Assembly: GCF_006346325.1 (NCBI RefSeq)
Contig: NZ_VDYR01000001.1
Location: 992,001-1,056,000 of the forward strand
DNA length: 64,000 nt
Reading direction: 5' to 3'
Source of the DNA: Sphingomonas japonica
Lineage (GTDB): Bacteria; Pseudomonadota; Alphaproteobacteria; Sphingomonadales; Sphingomonadaceae
Below, piece by piece: positions 29,604 through 37,463 of the stretch; position 1 is the first letter of the stretch, and each line of letters starts with the position of its first letter. A program made the translations under genes and the position numbers. The notes below the pieces were generated by a model that worked only from the letters and a program-made list of their open reading frames with translations, was not told where the DNA came from and did no database searches.

Positions 29604-30727
29604 TCGACCTGCCCCCGCCTCCGCCTCGCGGCGACGCCCCGCTGTGGCTGGCGCGGCCGACCCGGTTTGCCCGGCTGTCGCCGCGCACGGCCCTGGCAGC
29701 AGTGTTCGTGGTAGCGATGCTGCTCGCGATCGCGGTGGCCACCGCAGACATCGACATGACCGCGTCCGCATCGGTCGGCGCTGGCGACATGACCGATCTG
29801 ATCCTGTACCAGACGATTATCGAGGGCGTCCGCGTCGGGGACAATTACTACCCGGTCGCGGTCGATGCACTGCGGGCCGGAAGTTTTCCGCTGCGCCCGT
29901 TCCTTACCTTCCGCCTGCCTACCCTTGCCGTGATGCTGGCGACGCTTTCGCCCGTCATCGTGCCGCTGCTGCAATGGGCATTGGCCGCGGCGGTCGCGGG
30001 CGCCTGGCTGTGGCGGCTGCGCCCGGCGCTGCCCCGACCGCCTGCGCGGATCGTTGCCGCGATCCTCATCGCGGGCGGAATGGTGGTGTTCGTCGATAGC
30101 GACCTTGCCGCATTCCACGAATTATGGGCGGCAATGCTAGTGGCACTGTCATTGGCGCTGCGCCGACAGGATCGCTGGATCGAGGCGGTCGCATTTGCGC
30201 TGATGGCAATGCTGGTGCGCGAGACGGCCGCACTGTTCGTGGTCATCATGGGCGCGCTCGCCTGGCTCGAAGGCGCTCGCCGCGAAGCCGCCGGCTGGGG
30301 CGCGGCGCTGGCAGTGTTCGCGATCGTTATCGGCTTTCATGCGGCAGCGGTGGGCGCGGTGACGAGCCCGCTTGATGCCGCGTCGCCCGGATGGTCGGGG
30401 CTGCACGGCTTCGGACTGTTCGTCCGGTCCGTGACGCTGGCGACCGCATTGCAGGCCCTGCCGTTGGCGCTGGCGGCGATGCTCGTGGCACTGGCGCTGC
30501 TTGGCTGGGCGGCGTGGGATGATCCGATCGCACTGCGCGCGTTGGCGACCTTCAGCGGATATGCAGCGCTGATCGGCGTGTTCGGGCGGATCGACACCTT
30601 TTACTGGGGGCTGATGGTGGCACCCATATTGCTCGTCGGCCTGGTCTTCGTTCCCGACGCTGCACGCGATCTGGCGCGCCGTGCGCTCGACAGGCGGCGG
30701 GTGCGTGTGGTTAGGACGCCGGGATGA
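29600..30727 (+). CDS. Polytopic membrane protein, unknown function
   Basis: The ATG at 29600 overlaps the ubiB stop and opens a 375-residue protein with about nine or ten hydrophobic helices. Between helix 1 and 2 there is a polar region, ADIDMTASASVGAGDMTDLI, that could face the periplasm. The layout (an acidic loop after TM1, then many TMs) recalls GT-C-type membrane glycosyltransferases. No diagnostic motif is clear, so this is only a structural impression. It overlaps coaBC by 4 bp. Confidence 0.75.
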   Translation: MIDLPPPPPRGDAPLWLARPTRFARLSPRTALAAVFVVAMLLAIAVATADIDMTASASVGAGDMTDLILYQTIIEGVRVGDNYYPVAVDALRAGSFPLRPFLTFRLPTLAVMLATLSPVIVPLLQWALAAAVAGAWLWRLRPALPRPPARIVAAILIAGGMVVFVDSDLAAFHELWAAMLVALSLALRRQDRWIEAVAFALMAMLVRETAALFVVIMGALAWLEGARREAAGWGAALAVFAIVIGFHAAAVGAVTSPLDAASPGWSGLHGFGLFVRSVTLATALQALPLALAAMLVALALLGWAAWDDPIALRALATFSGYAALIGVFGRIDTFYWGLMVAPILLVGLVFVPDAARDLARRALDRRRVRVVRTPG

Positions 30728-31902
30728 AGCGCATCCTCCTGATCGTCGGTGGCGGCATTGCGGCGTACAAGGCGTGCGAGCTGATCCGGCTGCTGCGCCG
30801 CGCGGACATCGCCGTGCGCTGCGTGCTGACCGACGGTGGAGCAAAGTTCGTTACGCCAATGACGCTAGCGGCGCTCAGCGAGACGCCGGTGCATACCAGC
30901 CTATGGGATCTGAAGGACGAGGCGGAGATGGGCCATATCCAGCTCAGCCGCGAGGCCGATCTGGTCGTCGTGGCCCCCGCCACCGCCAACCTGCTGGCAC
31001 GCATGGCGGCGGGGATCGCCGACGATCTCGCAACGACGCTGCTGCTCGCTACCGACAAACTGGTGCTGGCGGCACCCGCGATGAACGTGCGCATGTGGCA
31101 GCACGCCGCGACGCGCCGCAACGTCGCGCAGCTTCGCGGCGACGGCGTCACCGTGCTCGAACCCGACGAGGGCGCGATGGCGTGCGGCGAATATGGTCCG
31201 GGCCGTCTGCCCGAACCCGAAGCGATCTTCGCTGCCATCGAGGATGCGCTGCGCCCCGGCGAACGCCGTCTGGCCGGCAGACACATCGTCGTGACCGCCG
31301 GTCCGACGCATGAGCCGATCGACACGGTGCGGTATATCGCCAATCGATCGTCGGGGCGGCAGGGTTTCGCGATCGCGCGGGCGCTGGCGGCGCAGGGCGC
31401 GCGCGTCACACTGGTCGCCGGTCCCGTCGCGCTCGCCACGCCGGCCGGGGTTGCGCGGATCGATGTCGAAACCGCGCTCCAAATGCGCGACGCCGTGAAC
31501 GCGGCGATGCCGGCGGACTGCGCGGTGATGGTCGCCGCGGTCGCCGACTGGCGCAGCGCCGATCCGGCGACGAACAAGCTCAAGAAGGACATCGGCGCGC
31601 CCGACCTGACGTTGGTCGCGAATCCCGATATCCTCGCCGAACTCGCGGTGCATCCGAACCGTCCGCAGCTGCTGATCGGTTTCGCCGCCGAAACCGACCG
31701 GGTCGTCGAACATGCGGTTGCGAAACGGCAGCGCAAGCAGGCGGACTGGATCGTCGCCAACGACGTGTCGGGCGACGTGATGGGAGGGGAGGAAAACGCT
31801 GTTCACCTGGTCACCCCCGAAGGTGTCGAGACCTGGGCGCGGGCACGCAAGGATGCGATCGCCAGGCGGCTCGCCGATCGGATCGCCGATGCGCTGGGCT
31901 AA
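30724..31902 (+). CDS. coaBC: Bifunctional phosphopantothenoylcysteine decarboxylase/synthase
   Basis: A 392-residue fusion enzyme for two steps of coenzyme A synthesis. The CoaC flavoprotein half has the APAMNVRMW motif and the active-site Cys in MACGEYGPGRL. The CoaB half begins near residue 185 with VVTAGPTHEPIDTVRYI and continues with NRSSGRQGFAIA and KLKKD. Length is normal. The following lipoprotein gene starts 14 bp before its stop. Confidence 0.96.
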   Translation: MKRILLIVGGGIAAYKACELIRLLRRADIAVRCVLTDGGAKFVTPMTLAALSETPVHTSLWDLKDEAEMGHIQLSREADLVVVAPATANLLARMAAGIADDLATTLLLATDKLVLAAPAMNVRMWQHAATRRNVAQLRGDGVTVLEPDEGAMACGEYGPGRLPEPEAIFAAIEDALRPGERRLAGRHIVVTAGPTHEPIDTVRYIANRSSGRQGFAIARALAAQGARVTLVAGPVALATPAGVARIDVETALQMRDAVNAAMPADCAVMVAAVADWRSADPATNKLKKDIGAPDLTLVANPDILAELAVHPNRPQLLIGFAAETDRVVEHAVAKRQRKQADWIVANDVSGDVMGGEENAVHLVTPEGVETWARARKDAIARRLADRIADALG

Positions 31903-32641
31903 TTCGGCGCTTGCCGCGCTGCTGCTGCTTGGCGGTTGCGCGCAGCTGCCCGGACCGGGGCGATCCGCCGCGACTCCGCTGCCGATCGAGGTCTATGGCC
32001 CGAAGCGCGGGTCCGACGTGCGAACTGTCGTCGCCATCGTCGACGGTGGCGACGGCATGAATGCCGAACGCTCCGCCTTCGCGCGCAATGCGTCGCAGCA
32101 GCTGCCCGACAGCGCCGCCGTTACCATCCTTCCCCCGATCGCCGGCGGCGGCAGCGAGGAGACGCTGTCGATCGGGCGCATCCGGGCGATCGGCGCGACA
32201 CTGGCGGTGCTGCGCCAGCGCTATCCCTCAGCCAGGCTCGTCTTGCTCGGCGACGCCACTGGGGCGGCGCTGGCCGCCGATGTAGCGGGGACGCACCACG
32301 CGCTGATCGACGGGCTGGTGCTGCTGTCCTGCCCTTGCACCTTGCCCGAATGGCGCGAGCATAATGGCGGCACCGTATCGACCGGCGCGCCCGACCTCGA
32401 TCCGCTACTGACCGCGGGAGGCATCGAGCCCGACATGCGGGCCGCCATTCTGGTCGGCGCTTCCGACGAGCGCACCCCGGTGCGCTTTTCGCGTGCCTAT
32501 GCCGAAGCACTGGCACTGCGCGGGATCGCCACCGATTTCCGCGTCTTGCCGGGTCAGACCCACGATATCCTCGGCGCCCCCGAGACGCTCGATGCGGTGC
32601 GACGCATTGTCGCATCGCTCAGCGGACTACAGCCGACATGA
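31889..32641 (+). CDS. Lipoprotein with alpha/beta-hydrolase-like fold, nucleophile Ser missing
   Basis: The ATG at 31889 lies within coaBC and gives a 250-residue protein. A signal peptide ends in the lipobox LLLGGC, so it should be a lipid-anchored envelope protein. The body resembles a small alpha/beta hydrolase: a strand before [16 protein letters not shown], an acid strand [14 protein letters not shown], and a late [13 protein letters not shown] with a plausible His. At the nucleophile elbow the sequence is G-D-A-T-G, so an Ala occupies the usual Ser position. Either it is non-catalytic or the elbow has been misread. It overlaps dut by 4 bp. Confidence 0.72.
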   Translation: MRWANSALAALLLLGGCAQLPGPGRSAATPLPIEVYGPKRGSDVRTVVAIVDGGDGMNAERSAFARNASQQLPDSAAVTILPPIAGGGSEETLSIGRIRAIGATLAVLRQRYPSARLVLLGDATGAALAADVAGTHHALIDGLVLLSCPCTLPEWREHNGGTVSTGAPDLDPLLTAGGIEPDMRAAILVGASDERTPVRFSRAYAEALALRGIATDFRVLPGQTHDILGAPETLDAVRRIVASLSGLQPT

Positions 32642-33084
32642 CGGCGCCGATCACGATCGCACTGCAGCGCCTGCCGCATGGCGAAGGATTGCCGCTGCCG
32701 CGCTACGCAACCAGCGGGGCGGCCGGGATGGACATCGTCGCCGCCGAGGATCTCGACCTGGCGCCGGGTGCGCGCCGTGCAGTCGCGTCCGGCTTCGCGA
32801 TCGCAATTCCTTCAGGGTATGAAGTCCAGGTGCGGCCGCGTTCCGGGCTCGCGCTTAAGCACGGCATCACTTGCCTCAACACCCCGGGAACGATCGACAG
32901 CGACTATCGCGGCGAAGTGAAGGTCATCCTCGCCAATCTGGGGGCCGATCCGTTTGCCATCCGCCGCGGCGATCGCATCGCGCAGCTCGTGCCTGCCCCA
33001 GTCCAGCGTGCGGTGCTGACAGAGGTCGCCGCGCTCGACGAAACCGAGCGCGGTGCAGACGGCTTCGGATCGACCGGACAATGA
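32638..33084 (+). CDS. dut: Deoxyuridine 5'-triphosphate nucleotidohydrolase
   Basis: A 148-residue trimeric dUTPase that keeps uracil out of DNA and supplies dUMP. The five motifs are in order: [29 protein letters not shown] (catalytic Asp), RGDRIAQLV, and the C-terminal Phe lid [11 protein letters not shown]. It is often placed next to coaBC (dfp) in bacteria; here a lipoprotein gene is inserted between them. Confidence 0.97.
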   Translation: MTAPITIALQRLPHGEGLPLPRYATSGAAGMDIVAAEDLDLAPGARRAVASGFAIAIPSGYEVQVRPRSGLALKHGITCLNTPGTIDSDYRGEVKVILANLGADPFAIRRGDRIAQLVPAPVQRAVLTEVAALDETERGADGFGSTGQ

Positions 33085-33482
33085 TCGCGGCGCTCGCCCT
33101 GATGTTCGAAGCGGCGCAATTGATCGCGCCGGGGCGTCAGTCGGTAATCGACTGGCGCGCACTGCCGATGCTACCGTATCGCCAGGCACCCACGTTGCCA
33201 CCCGCGGTTCATGATTATGTCGCACGCGAGACCGCAATCCGAGCCTGTCCGGTAACCCGGCGCGCCGACGGACAGGCGACGGTGCAGGCCGATGTCGCGG
33301 TGCTGGTCGGCGAAGACGGAGCGATCCGCGTGATCATTCCGCGCGCGATTGACTGCCCGACCGTCGAACAGTTCGCCGTCGGCTTCGTCAAGAGCAGCGC
33401 CCGCGACAACCTGCGCGCGCAAAGTCTGCGCAGCGAGGGCGGCTGGTATCGCGCCACCTTGGTCTTCAATTGGCGCGAGTGA
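33081..33482 (+). CDS. Hypothetical protein, TonB-C-like region
   Basis: A 133-residue protein starting with ATG overlapping the dut stop. The first 15 residues are hydrophobic and could be a short signal or membrane-facing helix. The rest contains two cysteines ([20 protein letters not shown]) and a beta-alpha-beta pattern ending [11 protein letters not shown] that recalls TonB C-terminal domains. That resemblance is weak. It sits between dut and the E1-like gene, overlapping both. Confidence 0.7.
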   Translation: MIAALALMFEAAQLIAPGRQSVIDWRALPMLPYRQAPTLPPAVHDYVARETAIRACPVTRRADGQATVQADVAVLVGEDGAIRVIIPRAIDCPTVEQFAVGFVKSSARDNLRAQSLRSEGGWYRATLVFNWRE

Positions 33483-34237
33483 CCCTCAGCGACGATCAGC
33501 TTGAGCGCTATGCACGGCATATCGTGCTCAAGGAGATCGGTGCCGCGGGCCAGAGGGCGCTGCTGGAAGCCCATGTCGCGATCGTCGGTGCGGGCGGTAT
33601 CGGCGCACCGGTGCTGCAATATCTCGCCGCGGCAGGGATCGGCCGGATCACGCTGATCGATGACGACCGGGTCGAGACGTCCAACCTCCAGCGGCAAATC
33701 GTGTTCGGGACGGGCGACATCGGACGCCCGAAAGTCGCCGCGGCAAGCGAAGCCATCGCGCGCCAGGCGCCCGACACCGCGATCACTGCGGTGGCCGAGC
33801 GCATCGGCACGGCCAACGCCGCGGCGCTGCTCGCGGGCGCCGACGTGATCGTCGATGGCACCGACAATTTCGCGACGCGCCTGGCGGTCGCCGACGCGGC
33901 GCTGGCGCTGCGCATCCCCCTGGTTGCCGCCGCGGTCGGGGAGTTCGAAGGCCAGATCGGCGTGTTTCGCGGGTGGGAGCCAGCGCTGCCCTGTTACCGC
34001 TGCTGGGTGGGCGATGCCCCCGAACGGCCCGATGTCAGCTGCGCGGCCTCCGGCGTGCTGGGCGCGCTGACCGGTGTGGTGGGCAGTCTCGCAGCGATCG
34101 AGACGATTCGCGCGCTCGTGCCATTCGGTGAAGACCCGGCGGGAACGATACTCCTCTGTGACCTGCTGGCGCTGCGCTTTCGCACGATCGCCCTGCCCGC
34201 CGACCCGGGCTGCCGCGCATGCGGCGGATCGCGATGA
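33479..34237 (+). CDS. ThiF/MoeB-family E1-like adenylyltransferase
   Basis: About 252 residues from the GTG at 33479, which overlaps the previous stop as GTGA; a TTG at 33470 is the alternative. The family adenylates the C-terminal Gly of ubiquitin-like sulfur carriers (MoaD or ThiS). Motifs: RYARHIVLKEIG, the ATP loop VGAGGIGAPVLQYLAAAG, the arginine finger in NLQRQI, GTDNFATR, and a Cys in DVSCAASGVLG near the MoeB catalytic position. A zinc-type pair of CxxC motifs is present (CYRC and CRAC). No rhodanese domain is attached. MoeB and ThiF cannot be told apart here. Confidence 0.88.
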   Translation: MTLSDDQLERYARHIVLKEIGAAGQRALLEAHVAIVGAGGIGAPVLQYLAAAGIGRITLIDDDRVETSNLQRQIVFGTGDIGRPKVAAASEAIARQAPDTAITAVAERIGTANAAALLAGADVIVDGTDNFATRLAVADAALALRIPLVAAAVGEFEGQIGVFRGWEPALPCYRCWVGDAPERPDVSCAASGVLGALTGVVGSLAAIETIRALVPFGEDPAGTILLCDLLALRFRTIALPADPGCRACGGSR

Positions 34238-34554
34238 GCGGCCTGACGATCCTGATCATCAGTGCCGACCGCGAGCGGGGGCATGCTGCACTGCTGACCG
34301 CGCTCGCCGCCGCAGCGCTCGGCACTTCGGTGCGCATGTTCTTTCAGGGCCATTCGGTACGCCTGCTCCAGCCCGGGGCCGAGCTGACGCCGCTGCTCGC
34401 AGAGACGAAAGCGGCCGGCGTGAAGCTGGTCGCCTGCCAGACAGGCCTGGCCGATGCGCGCGTCCCCTTCGACGCGCTGATCGAGGGTGTCGAACCGGGC
34501 GGGCTTGTAAGCATGCTCGCGGACGGTCCTCACGACCGGCTGCTTGCCTTCTGA
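34234..34554 (+). CDS. DsrE-like sulfur-relay family protein
   Basis: A 106-residue protein, ATG overlapping the E1 gene stop. The Rossmann-like order of DsrE/TusD folds is visible: strand LTILIISADRERGHAALLTA, a second strand VRMFFQGHSVRLL, then VKLVACQTGLADA with a single Cys at the position where many DsrE proteins carry the persulfide. The pairing with an E1-like enzyme suggests sulfur transfer to a small carrier protein, which is not in the window. This is inference. It is the last gene of the ubiE chain. Confidence 0.72.
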   Translation: MSGLTILIISADRERGHAALLTALAAAALGTSVRMFFQGHSVRLLQPGAELTPLLAETKAAGVKLVACQTGLADARVPFDALIEGVEPGGLVSMLADGPHDRLLAF

Positions 34555-34574
34555 CGCGGCACCCGGCCCTTGTC

Positions 34575-35018
34575 CTAGACCAGCGCCTCCAGCAACCCGA
34601 TCAGAGGGCGGTCGGCCGGCGGCATGTCCAAGCGGTGCAGCGCCACCGGGCGATGCCATGCCAGCGCACTGGCTGCCAGCGGTTGCGGCTGTCCCGACCA
34701 TTTGCGGCAGACATATAGCAACAGCACCAGATGTCCGTCCGCGCCGGTCGCCCGGCTCGCAAAGATCGCCGGGGCAAGGCAGGATTGCTCGACATCGAGC
34801 GCCAGTTCCTCGGACAGTTCGCGGATCAGTGCCGCTTCCGGCGCTTCGTGGCGCTCGACCTTGCCGCCGGGAAACTCCCATAAGCCGGCATGCGCCTTTC
34901 CGGGCGGCCGCTGCTGCACCAGCGCCCGTCCGTCGGCGTCGATCAGCGCGGCTGCCACCACCAGCGAAATCTTGACCGGGGCGGTCCGCGGCAGCGGTTC
35001 GTTAACGCTTTTGCTCAT
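34575..35018 (-). CDS. mutT: 8-oxo-dGTP diphosphatase (Nudix)
   Basis: A 147-residue Nudix hydrolase. The Nudix box is complete: GKVERHEAPEAALIRELSEEL, with the metal-binding RELSEEL, preceded by GLWEFPGG as in MutT. It should remove oxidised dGTP from the nucleotide pool. The ATG at 35018 matches the family start. The Flp pilin gene starts on the other strand only 13 bases away, so the two promoters must overlap or lie inside each other's coding sequence. Confidence 0.93.
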   Translation of the reverse strand: MSKSVNEPLPRTAPVKISLVVAAALIDADGRALVQQRPPGKAHAGLWEFPGGKVERHEAPEAALIRELSEELALDVEQSCLAPAIFASRATGADGHLVLLLYVCRKWSGQPQPLAASALAWHRPVALHRLDMPPADRPLIGLLEALV

Positions 35019-35031
35019 AGAAAGGCGACCC

Positions 35032-35238
35032 ATGACCGGGGAAGATTCCACCGTGCGACCAGAACGCCCCCGCCTGCCCGCGATCCTGCGCGATCGCAAG
35101 GGCGCGACCGCCGTCGAATACGGCCTCATCGTCGCACTGATCGTGATCGCCATCATTGCCAGCATTCAGGGCGTCGCAAGCGCGACGATCGGCATGTGGG
35201 ACGATGTCGATACCAAGGTCACCGAAGCGACGACCTGA
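35032..35238 (+). CDS. Flp-type pilin precursor, first copy
   Basis: A 68-residue prepilin of the Flp/Fap (tad) type. The processing region KGATAVEYGLIVALIVIAII has the Glu-Tyr pair at the start of the hydrophobic helix that defines Flp pilins, preceded by a charged leader (RPERPRLPAILRDR). The leader is longer than that of the second copy. A GAAAGG lies before the ATG at 35032. No tad secretion or prepilin-peptidase genes are in the window, so assembly genes must be elsewhere. Confidence 0.9.
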   Translation: MTGEDSTVRPERPRLPAILRDRKGATAVEYGLIVALIVIAIIASIQGVASATIGMWDDVDTKVTEATT

Positions 35239-35275
35239 CCGCCGAGAAAAACGTCGGTCCTTAAACCTTTTCTCA

Positions 35276-35329
35276 ACCAGCACGGCGCTACGCATGGCGT
35301 GCTGGTCGGGAGCTCCCGGTTCAGCCGGG
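35276..35329 (+). promoter_or_regulatory. Structured leader upstream of second Flp pilin
   Basis: The gap between the two pilin genes holds a 9-bp stem (ACCAGCACG at 35276-35284 with CGTGCTGGT at 35298-35306). Two short hairpins follow that share bases: CGGGAGCTCCCG (35307-35318) and CCCGG...CCGGG (35315-35329). Only one of the last two can form at a time. The second ends about 31 bases before the ATG. It may terminate the first pilin transcript or tune the second. Confidence 0.5.
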
Positions 35330-35360
35330 TAACGAAGCAGTTGGATCGATGGAGACCGGA

Positions 35361-35534
35361 ATGACTCAGATTCGCAAGATTATTGGTAACAAGAAGGGCG
35401 CCACCGCAATCGAGTACGGCCTGATCGCCGCACTGATCGCAGTCGCCGCAATCGCCGCCATGCAGGGCCTCGGCACCAACCTGAAGAACACGTTCAACAA
35501 CGTGTCGTCGAACATGGTTGTGACGGGCGGCTAA
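35361..35534 (+). CDS. Flp-type pilin precursor, second copy
   Basis: A 57-residue Flp pilin: the leader MTQIRKIIGNKKG, then the cleavage and assembly core ATAIEYGLIAALIAVAAIAA with Glu-Tyr, then a polar tail (GLGTNLKNTFNNVSSNM) typical of a mature Flp subunit. The ATG at 35361 has GGAG 8 bases upstream, which favours it over an in-frame ATG four codons earlier that would overlap that site. It is shorter than the first copy and closer to the standard Flp, so it is probably the major pilin. Confidence 0.93.
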   Translation: MTQIRKIIGNKKGATAIEYGLIAALIAVAAIAAMQGLGTNLKNTFNNVSSNMVVTGG

Positions 35535-35556
35535 TCTCGACGTCGAATGGGAAAGC

Positions 35557-35590
35557 GGGCGTCGGAGGCAACTCCGGCGCCCGTCCGCTT
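35557..35590. terminator. Terminator hairpin between flp and accA
   Basis: An 11-bp stem with one G-U pair (GGGCGTCGGAG at 35557-35567 with CTCCGGCGCCC at 35572-35582) is closed by a GCAA tetraloop. It lies between convergent genes. The T-rich tail is short on both strands (CGCTTT), so efficiency is uncertain. Confidence 0.7.
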
Positions 35591-35597
35591 TGGGGGA

Positions 35598-36545
35598 TCA
35601 GACGCGGCCCATCTTGAGGAACTTGCTACGTCGGTCGCGCCGAAGCGCGTCCGCGGACAGCGGCTCCAGCGCGGCCAGTTCCGCCTCGATCGCATCGCCC
35701 AGCGCGGCGATAGCCGCGGCAGGATCGCGATGCGCTCCGCCCAGCGGCTCGCGCACGATCGCGTCGATCACGCCCAGCGCCTTCAGATCCTGCGCGGTAA
35801 CCTTCATCGCTTCCGCCGCATCGGCGGCCTTGTCGGCGGTGCGCCACAGGATCGACGCGCAGCCTTCGGGCGAGATCACCGAATAGACCGCATGTTCCAG
35901 CATCAGCACGCGGTTGCCGCTGGCCAGCGCGATTGCGCCGCCTGATCCGCCCTCGCCCAGGATCGAGGCAATCAGCGGCACGCCCAGCGCCAGGGATTGC
36001 TCGGTCGAGCGGGCGATCGCCTCGGCCTGCCCGCGCTCCTCGGCCTGGACGCCCGGAAACGCGCCCGAAGTGTCCACCAGCGTCACCACCGGCAGCCCGA
36101 AGCGGTCGGCGAGCTGCATCAACCGGATAGCCTTGCGATAGCCCTCGGGCTTGCCCATGCCGAAATTATGCTTGAGCCGCGTCGCGGTATCGCTGCCCTT
36201 TTCGTGCCCGATCACCATCACCCGCCGCCCGCGCAACGTGCCGAGTCCGCCCAGGATCGCCTGGTCGTCGGCAAAAGCGCGATCTCCGCCCAGCGGCAGG
36301 AAATCGTCGATCAAGGCGGTGACGTAATCGAGGAAATGCGGGCGTTCGGGATGCCGGGCGACCTGCGTCTTCTGCCATGGCGTCAGCCGAAGGTAGGTAT
36401 CGCGCAGCATCTTGTCGGACTTGACCTGCAGCTTGCCGACCTCGGCATCGATGTCCATCGCGCCGCCGTTGGCGGTTTCGCGCAGTTCATCGATCCGGCC
36501 CTGAAGCTCGGCGATCGGCTTTTCGAAATCGAGAAAGGTTGCCAT
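35598..36545 (-). CDS. accA: Acetyl-CoA carboxylase carboxyltransferase alpha subunit
   Basis: A 315-residue crotonase-fold subunit, partner of AccD in making malonyl-CoA. The N-terminal helix [18 protein letters not shown] and the active-site segments [17 protein letters not shown] and [13 protein letters not shown] are canonical. It follows xerD on the minus strand after 12 bases. Confidence 0.96.
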   Translation of the reverse strand: MATFLDFEKPIAELQGRIDELRETANGGAMDIDAEVGKLQVKSDKMLRDTYLRLTPWQKTQVARHPERPHFLDYVTALIDDFLPLGGDRAFADDQAILGGLGTLRGRRVMVIGHEKGSDTATRLKHNFGMGKPEGYRKAIRLMQLADRFGLPVVTLVDTSGAFPGVQAEERGQAEAIARSTEQSLALGVPLIASILGEGGSGGAIALASGNRVLMLEHAVYSVISPEGCASILWRTADKAADAAEAMKVTAQDLKALGVIDAIVREPLGGAHRDPAAAIAALGDAIEAELAALEPLSADALRRDRRSKFLKMGRV

Positions 36546-36557
36546 CAGGCCGGTCGG

Positions 36558-37463
36558 TTAGGGCCGCTGCGCCAGCGCGTCAACGAGCGGGTGACGCTGG
36601 TTGACCAGCTCGACCAGATGGCGGCCGTCGACATGGGTGTAGATTTCGGTGGTGGCGATGTCGGCATGACCCAGCATCGCTTGCAATGCCCGCAGATCGG
36701 CTCCGCCTTCGAGCAGGTGCGTGGCAAAGGCATGGCGCAGGACGTGCGGGCTGACCCGCGCCGGATCGATCCCGGCCGCGGCGGCCAGCGCCTTGACGAT
36801 CTGGTAGAGACGAACCCGGCTGAGATGCGCTTTTCCCGAAGGAAACAGCCACGGTTTTTCTTCGGGCACATGCATGCGCCAAGCCGCGACGGCCGCGCGC
36901 GCACGGTCGGAGATCGGCACCAGCCGCTCGCGCCCACCCTTGCCGCGCAGGATCACGAACGGGCGGTCGGGGGCGATCGCGTTTCGGGGCAGGCTGACCA
37001 GTTCGGTGGCGCGCAGGCCCGACCCGTAGAGCAGTTCGATCAACGCTGCGGCCCGCAGGTCGAGCGGATCGGCAGGAACTCGCGCGATTCGCTCGGCAAT
37101 CGCCGCGAACAGCCCGTCGATCTCGGCATGCGACAGGATGCGGGGCAGACCCCGCTCCGATCCCGGCCGCGGCAGCGCGCGGGACGGGTCGTCGCCGCGA
37201 AATCCCTCATCGCACAGAAAAGCGTAGAAGCGCCGCAGCGCTGCCGCCTTGCGCGCTACCGTCGCGCGTGAAAGCGCCAGCCACTGTTCCGCAAGCGCCG
37301 CAATCGCCGCGGCGTCGGCCTGAACCAGTTCGCCCGACAATGCCTGCGACGCGAGTGCGAGGTCGCTGCGATACGCTGCGATCGTGTTCGCCGACGCTCC
37401 CGCTTCGGCAGCCATCATTTCCAGGAACCGGTCGATCAGTTCGCGGTCCCCGCCCGCGGTCAC
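36558..37463 (-). CDS. xerD: Tyrosine recombinase XerD
   Basis: A 301-residue site-specific recombinase for chromosome-dimer resolution at dif. The SAM-like N-domain covers about residues 1-105. Catalytic residues are visible in order: Arg in YGSGLRATEL, Lys in GKGGRERLVP, His-x-x-Arg in SPHVLRHAFATHLL, His in LGHADIATTEIY and the Tyr nucleophile in TEIYTHV. The start is the GTG at 37463, overlapping the upstream stop as GTGA; the longer frame beyond it is not conserved. XerC is not in the window. Confidence 0.93.
   Translation of the reverse strand: MTAGGDRELIDRFLEMMAAEAGASANTIAAYRSDLALASQALSGELVQADAAAIAALAEQWLALSRATVARKAAALRRFYAFLCDEGFRGDDPSRALPRPGSERGLPRILSHAEIDGLFAAIAERIARVPADPLDLRAAALIELLYGSGLRATELVSLPRNAIAPDRPFVILRGKGGRERLVPISDRARAAVAAWRMHVPEEKPWLFPSGKAHLSRVRLYQIVKALAAAAGIDPARVSPHVLRHAFATHLLEGGADLRALQAMLGHADIATTEIYTHVDGRHLVELVNQRHPLVDALAQRP

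Noticed and set aside
35239..35345. Possible cyclic-di-GMP-I riboswitch before the second pilin
   Set aside because: AGCCGGGTAAC resembles the 3' segment of that class, but the essential 5' parts (GGCAAACC, CGCAAAGCC) and a closing P1 helix are missing.
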